DNA from: Molanna angustata
Lineage: Eukaryota; Arthropoda; Insecta; Trichoptera; Molannidae
NCBI GenBank assembly: GCA_963576475.1
Contig: OY754964.1
Span: forward strand, 6,562,149-6,626,148
Reading direction: 5' to 3'
DNA length: 64,000 bases
Under the pieces are notes generated by a model. That model did no database searches. It worked only from the letters and a program-made list of their open reading frames with translations, and had not been told where the DNA came from. A program made the translations under genes and the position numbers. Below are positions 59,254-64,000 of the stretch, in pieces (position 1 is the stretch's first letter; each line of letters opens with the position of its first letter).

Positions 59254-60414
59254 CTAGGACCCAATTGCAGAGTCCTAGGTACCTTAATACTAACTCCTAG
59301 CCTGACTGGAGTATATTCTTAAGTTAGCAATTGCGTTGCAGAGTCATCACTAACTAAATAATCGAATATTTTTATTATTGCATATGCGCAAACATTGGAT
59401 TTTTTTCCCTGTCGGGAGTCAAAGATATTTTTTAACAGATTTTTAATTATCTCAATAGAGACGAAGTTGGAATATTTATTGTAGGAGAACCGGGAAATCA
59501 AGGCACCTACAGGGCTTACGACCTTATGCGAAAAATGCATTGTTACCTCAGATATAAGAATTGTAGCTTTCATTATTTACAAAAAACTAATTCTCTCAAT
59601 AGATGGCGTTACAACAAAATAAATAAAAAAAAATAATAAGATAGTTGTTCGTAATTTCACCCATAGATGGCTGTAGTAAAAATTCCTTATTTTCAAGCGA
59701 AAAGAATTTCAGTATTACAATATATAGAACTTTCAAATTGAATTGATAGGGATCTCACTAAAAAGGCATAATTGGTGAACGTTGCGCAAGCGCATAAAGT
59801 GATCACGTAAACCAGCCGATGACAGGTCGTAAGCCCTGTAGGTGCCTTGATTTCCCGGTTCTCCTACAATAAATATTCCAACTTCGTCTCTATTGAGATA
59901 ATTAAAAAACTAACTAAATACTTAATACTACGCTAAACTTAAGGTCTATGGCATAGCATTGCACATTAATGTTTTTTTGTCATAACAACTTAAACATATG
60001 TAACCAAGATCACACTGACAGCTCGATGTCGCGATTTTTCTGAAATTCCAGCGAATTTTCGGCATCTCGTATAGATCGCTGAATAATCTGTTTGGTATTT
60101 GATTACAGAGAATTACCAAATACATATTTAACGAAGTAGCTTAAATCATTATCCATTGAAAACATCTCGTATTTTAGTATTAAACCACTCGTAAGGTTCC
60201 TCGCGATCAACCTTACTTTTTGACAATTCGCAAATGTTAGTTTACGCCAACGCGCATGCGCTAAGTATTTATATGTCTCTGCAATGCAAATCTTCGTAGC
60301 ATCCTCCAGTTAGGAAGCCACGCGATCTCCTAACTTAAGTGAGCGACTGTGCGATGAAAACATGGTTAGTATTTATAATTTAGTATTTAGGTAGGACTCT
60401 GCATTCGGACCTAG
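59254..60414. mobile_element. Inverted-repeat DNA element with a nested foldback insertion
   Basis: Left CTAGGACCCAATTGCAGAGT and right (inverse) CTAGGTCCGAATGCAGAGTC are terminal inverted repeats. Internally, ACTCCTAGCCTGACTGGAGT and TCCAGTTAGGAAGCCACGCG are similar subterminal pieces. The foldback element at 59361-59908 is inserted inside. The host is about 0.6 kb without it and shows no ORF. Confidence 0.6.
59349..59920. mobile_element. Foldback-family element with 12-bp target duplication
   Basis: ACTAACTAAATA at 59349-59360 and 59909-59920 flanks a body with the same two termini as 55699-56294 (left ATCGAATATTTTTATTATTG; right GATAATTAAAAA). The forward arm runs to GCTTACGACC, then the inverse of body plus arm follows. 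Confidence 0.85.
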
Positions 60415-60429
60415 CATATCTTTCAACCT

Positions 60430-60565
60430 GGAACTAGCCACATAAATTTAGAAAATTACAATTAAAATTGGTTGCAATGGAAAAGTCGTAAGCTCTGTTG
60501 GCGCTTTGATTTCGCGAGTTCTTTTATAAAATTCCAAATTCGTCTCTATTGAGATATTGAATTGT
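60430..60565 (-). repeat. Foldback-family repeat, old arm fragment
   Basis: GTCGTAAGCTCTGTTGGCGC, TTTGATTTCGCGAGTTCTTT and CGTCTCTATTGAGATATTGA match the family arm in reverse with many substitutions. Confidence 0.65.
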
Positions 60566-61050
60566 TAATAAAATATTAATAAATGATTCAGTACGGTGAA
60601 ATCACGATAGGATTATTTTAATAGTTGTTGGTTGAAATTATTACGCTGTATTTATTTTTAGTAATTAGTTTGAAGCTAAACATATTTTCCATGACAATCG
60701 AGTAGGTTTATCAACGTTTTTAATTTAGTCCGATTGTTGAAATAGCAATGTAAATTTCTCTTTTTTCATTCAATTGTTAAAACAAAACATCCGTTTTTTT
60801 TTGTTCAAATTGTACAAACTACTTATTGACTATGTTGGAAATTGCGTCACAAAATACAAATAAAACTGCCTATGGGACAGAAAACAAGACAGGAATTTGT
60901 TTACTACATGCATGAGCACGTTTACAAAATACATTGTCTATAAAGTTGGGTCATTGCAGTAAAACATTTGCATGACAAAACATCCGACAGCCGCGAAAAA
61001 TTTTATAGTCAAATATTTAAAGTCGTTTTGATATAGTTACGTATGGAAAC
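60566..61050. other. Unassigned AT-rich DNA
   Basis: No feature recognised. Confidence 0.4.
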
Positions 61051-61054
61051 AGAA

Positions 61055-61130
61055 AAAAACGAGTGGGTTGTTACCAACGCTAAACTTCTCACTTACAAGT
61101 CACTCCATATTCAAGTATTCTAATTTTGTA
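61055..61130 (+). mobile_element. 5'-end fragment of a Helentron-like element
   Basis: AACGAGTGGGTTGTTACCAACGC, then AAACTTCTCACTTAC, is a diverged version of the AGTGGGTTGTGGCCAACAC / ACTCTCCACAC 5' end. No satellite follows. Confidence 0.6.
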
Positions 61131-61191
61131 TGGAAAATATTCAGCATTTTCATAAAACGAGTTTGTTCCGCTCTCTCCAGTTTGCTATTCC

Positions 61192-61492
61192 GTTTATCTT
61201 ATATTTTAATAAACAATAAGGCGTAGAGCAATATATATATTTTTTAAATTAAAGAAGACAAAAATATCTGGAAAATATGTCGTTCAGATTTAGTAAAGAA
61301 ACCTAAAAAAAACATTTTTTTTCCATTCAGCGTCATTGCGAAATAAAAGTTTTTTTGGTTTATTTACTCAACCTGATGCATTAATGCATCATCACAACAT
61401 ATTTTTATAGATATTTCGTTCATTTTTAATTTAAAAAAATATATATATTGCTCTATACCTCATAGTTTTTTAGAAATATAAGATAAATGCCA
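61192..61492. mobile_element. MITE with ~65-bp inverted ends
   Basis: Left TTTATCTTATATTTTAATAA ... AGAGCAATATATATATTTTT and right inverse AAAAATATATATATTGCTCT ... AATATAAGATAAATG. The centre contains a small palindrome, TGATGCATTAATGCATCA. No ORF. Confidence 0.75.
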
Positions 61493-61889
61493 AAAATCGG
61501 GGTATGATTATTATTTTTCTACAAGTTAATATACAAAACATAATTAAAACGTTGAGGATAATTTCTCTTTAATATCCCATTAATATCCTAACTAGCTTAA
61601 GTTATTTTTTTCAAAATGATTCATTATATAGTAATGATGCAATATAAAAATTAAAAAAAAAATAGGTACGTTGGCAGTAGTCGTCCCCTTAAGCTCGTAT
61701 CTTTATTTTATTAAATGGTTAATATTTCATTTCTGTCTTGTTATTTGTATGTTAATTTACCTGTTTTAATAACTTGCAATTGATTTGAATGAATTGTCCA
61801 ACGAAGAACGACTGACTGTGAGTTATCAATCGTGTTTTATTAATAAAAAAAAAAACAGACAAGTTTGTATAAAACCATTGATTGTATAT

Positions 61890-62190
61890 TTTACCAGGAC
61901 ATCAGCGTAGTCAAGTTCATCAAGATTAAAAGACTTCGCTGGCTGGGACATTTACAATGTATGGATGATCTGGAGCTCCCAAAAAGAGTGTTATGTAATG
62001 AGCCAACCGGTAGAAGAAGTGTAGGGAGACCTAAGCTACGATGGTTGGACGGCGTTGTCGCGGACTGTTGGGCTATGGGGCAACAGAACTGGAAGGTGGC
62101 AGCCAGCGATAGAGCAGTATGGAGAAGTTTCTTGGAGGCAGCTAGAACCCAACAAGGGTTGTAACGCTGAGGCTGATGATGATGTATATT
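61890..62190 (+). pseudogene. RTE-type LINE C-terminal relic
   Basis: Open frame to TAA at 62164: FIKIKRLRWLGHLQCMDD, LPKRVLCNEPTGRRSVGRPK, LRWLDGVVADC, NWKVAASDRAVWRSFLEAAR. It has the same motif order as the tails at 24.2, 40.4 and 52.2 kb. A GCTGATGATGATG tail follows. The polymerase part is missing. Confidence 0.8.
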
Positions 62191-62199
62191 TTATTTTAT

Positions 62200-62725
62200 T
62201 TTGTGTTGCTTTTCGGGTAACTTACGTGTATGTAGGTACTATGTCAAATACCTTATTATTCGACCAATAACAAGTTGGCACACTGAAAATTATTGTTGCG
62301 AAATAGGCATAAAAAAATAAAAAAAGCATGACGGGTGGTTGTTTATGCCTACCCCGTGAAGTTTATATTTCAAAGAGACCGAAAAATTCATTCTGCTCGC
62401 ACTGTAGAAATGTAAATTTAAAGCCCCGAATTTATCTTTTGAGAGGCCCAAACTACTCTTAAGTTTGAACACAATCTTGATCCAATATAATATATCTTTA
62501 ATTAAGATTCCCTCTTGGTGTATCTACTGTTGTAAGCTACAGCACCAAAGATAACATGTTCAGGATTATCTTTAGAGCAATCAGGATGTTGTATTTTTAG
62601 GATTATACATTCTCCTCTGTTAAAGAATTTCTTTAATCCGCGCGGTTTCAGCGACTAACTTAGCTGATAAATGATATTTTAGTACTTACATGAATCTTTA
62701 TTATTTACATACGACCCTTGGCCAC
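62200..62725. other. Unassigned DNA
   Basis: No gene or repeat clearly recognised; the segment around 62340 (GCCTACCCCGTGAAG) resembles a common short interspersed repeat end. Confidence 0.35.
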
Positions 62726-62865
62726 CATTTTTACTCTCCACACAATGGAATGGTGGAGAGTCATGATTTCACAATTTTTAATCGTATTTTTTTACATCAA
62801 TTTCTCAACGGGTATCATGTAGAGAGTGCACACTGTGAGTTTCGTCGTGATGTGTTTGTATGTAT

Positions 62866-63020
62866 GGCGTACGGCGTATGGCGTATAGCGTACGGCGTAT
62901 GGCGTACGGCGTATGGCGTATGGCGTACGGCGTATGGCGTACGGCGTATGGCGTACGGCGTATGGCGTACGGCGTATGGCGTACGGCGTATGGCGTACGG
63001 CGTATGGCGTATGGCGTACG
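62866..63020. repeat. Expanded GTAYGGC 7-bp microsatellite
   Basis: About 22 units alternating GTACGGC and GTATGGC. Long frames on both strands result from 3 x 7 = 21-nt periodicity and are not genes. Confidence 0.95.
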
Positions 63021-63084
63021 GGGTAAGAATTATCCCTTTTGTGTCCTCTCTACAGCCCAAACTATAAGTCAGATCGACTTCATA

Positions 63085-64000
63085 TTAACAACATCTTTTC
63101 ATAGATATCATAAAATTTCTTCATATGATATCACGTGTCAACATTGTCAAAATGCTCTAACGCTCTTTGAAACAAAATTTATCTGCTTTTTTTTAAATAT
63201 TTCATACAACATAAGCATTCTTCACTATACTGCATTAATAGTTTGTCTATCTTAACATAAAAATATACTATCGGAAGAAAATTTATATTCCTGATAGTAA
63301 CATTTAGTATGAATAAAAATGTAATTAGATAAATTTCTATGTATGGAAACGTTCAGTAATTTGATTTCATGTTATAATGTAAAGAGCTTGAACATAGAAC
63401 TGATTAGCTTTCCATAAAAAACAAAAAAAATCTTCATATGATATCACGTGTCAAAATTTTGAAAATGCTCTCGCGTTCTTTAAAACAAAATTTATCTGCT
63501 TTTTTTAAAATATTTCATACAACATAAGCATTCTTCACTATACTGCATGAATAGTTTGTTTATCTTAACATAAAAATATACTATCGGAAGAAAATTTATA
63601 TTCCTGGTAGTAACATTTAGTATGAATAAAAATGTAATTAGATAAATTTCTATGTATGGAAAAGTTCAGTAATTTGATTTCATGTTATAATGTAAAGTGC
63701 TTGAACATAGAACTGATTAGCTTTCCATAAATAACAAAAAATTTCTTCATATGATATCACGTGTCAAAATTATGAAAATGCTCTCGCGTTCTTTAAAACA
63801 AAATTTATCTGCTATTTTTAAAATATTTCATACAACATAAGCATTCTTCACTATACTGCATTAGTAGTTTGTCTATCTTAACATAAAAATATACTATCGG
63901 AAGAAAATTTATATTCCTGGTAAATTTATTAAAATTTATTTTAGTATGAATAAAAATGTAATTAGATAAATTTCTATGTATGGAAACGTTCAGTAATTTG
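63085..64000 (-). repeat. 313-bp satellite array 3 (partial)
   Basis: Reverse-orientation satellite units of the TTTTGTTTTAAAG subtype (array 1-like). One unit near 63920 carries a short insertion, TAAATTTATTAAAATTTATTT. The array continues beyond the window. Confidence 0.9.

Larger units (their letters stand above)
62728..64000 (-). mobile_element. Helentron/HINE-like element 3, reverse, cut by the window end
   Basis: Begins (minus-strand 3' end) TTTTTACTCTCCACAC and has a perfect hairpin, ACTCTCCAC (62733-62741) / GTGGAGAGT (62753-62761). The GTAYGGC array, one degenerate unit and then at least two full 313-bp satellite units in reverse follow, running off the right edge. The old degenerate units of elements 1 and 2 (13770-14060 equivalents) are largely missing here, so the 3' part is shorter. 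Confidence 0.7.

Noticed and set aside
62690..63255. Long frames rich in AYGVRRM / TPYAIRR
   Set aside because: Produced by the 7-bp GTAYGGC array (21-nt super-period) in the Helentron-like element.

Overview
This window is insect-like nuclear DNA: AT-rich, intron-bearing, and mostly made of transposable elements. Non-LTR retrotransposon fragments of several clades, short tRNA-derived SINEs with A/B boxes, (AATA)n tails, GTAGGTACCTAC-type simple sequence and hAT/TTAA-type MITEs point to an arthropod. Lepidoptera is my best guess, from general repeat texture, and is not proven. No rRNA gene, CRISPR array or bacterial operon is present.

Two protein genes can be supported, both on the + strand in the first 24 kb. 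Each has a signal-peptide exon, one phase-1 intron and a single downstream exon. They encode secreted, Asn-glycosylation-rich small proteins of 161 aa (2342-2414 + 16368-16780) and 135 aa (21228-21312 + 23312-23634). The two share a C-terminal motif, P-K-(G)-I-K-K-L-(I/V)-x2-L-P-x5-L-x2-L-Y-x2-L, with the same exon layout and intron phase, so they look like diverged tandem paralogues. I do not recognise the family. Two further non-coding first exons of unknown genes are inferred at about 30.55-31.09 kb and 52.63-52.79 kb, from initiator motifs and strong splice donors; their coding exons are not in the window.

Layout: 0-2.7 kb, promoter and exon 1 of gene 1 between inverted repeats; 2.8-5 kb, an interspersed repeat with a (CA)n tract, a LINE relic and a hAT MITE with an 8-bp target duplication; 5.4-15.3 kb (inside the gene 1 intron), a minisatellite element with hammerhead-ribozyme-like ends, into which a hAT element inserted (8-bp duplication ATTATGGG), into which an 8.2-kb Helentron-like element carrying about 23 copies of a 313-bp satellite inserted; 16-25 kb, the two genes' second exons, TTAA MITEs, SINEs and a foldback family including a perfect 166-bp palindrome; 25.6-29.7 kb, an 18-bp minisatellite composite and LINE relics; 30.5-31.1 kb, an orphan first exon; 32.7-35.1 kb, the only long open LINE ORF; 35-42 kb, old repeats; 42.5-50.7 kb, a second 8.2-kb satellite-bearing element with a 6/7-unit higher-order organisation; 50.7-62.2 kb, inverted or second copies of earlier repeats, a second orphan first exon and more LINE relics; 62.7-64 kb, a third satellite-bearing element in reverse, cut by the window end.

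Most short open frames in the repeats (for example the recurring 63-aa frame in the satellite and the very repetitive frames in the 18-bp arrays) are by-products of repeat periodicity and are not annotated as genes.
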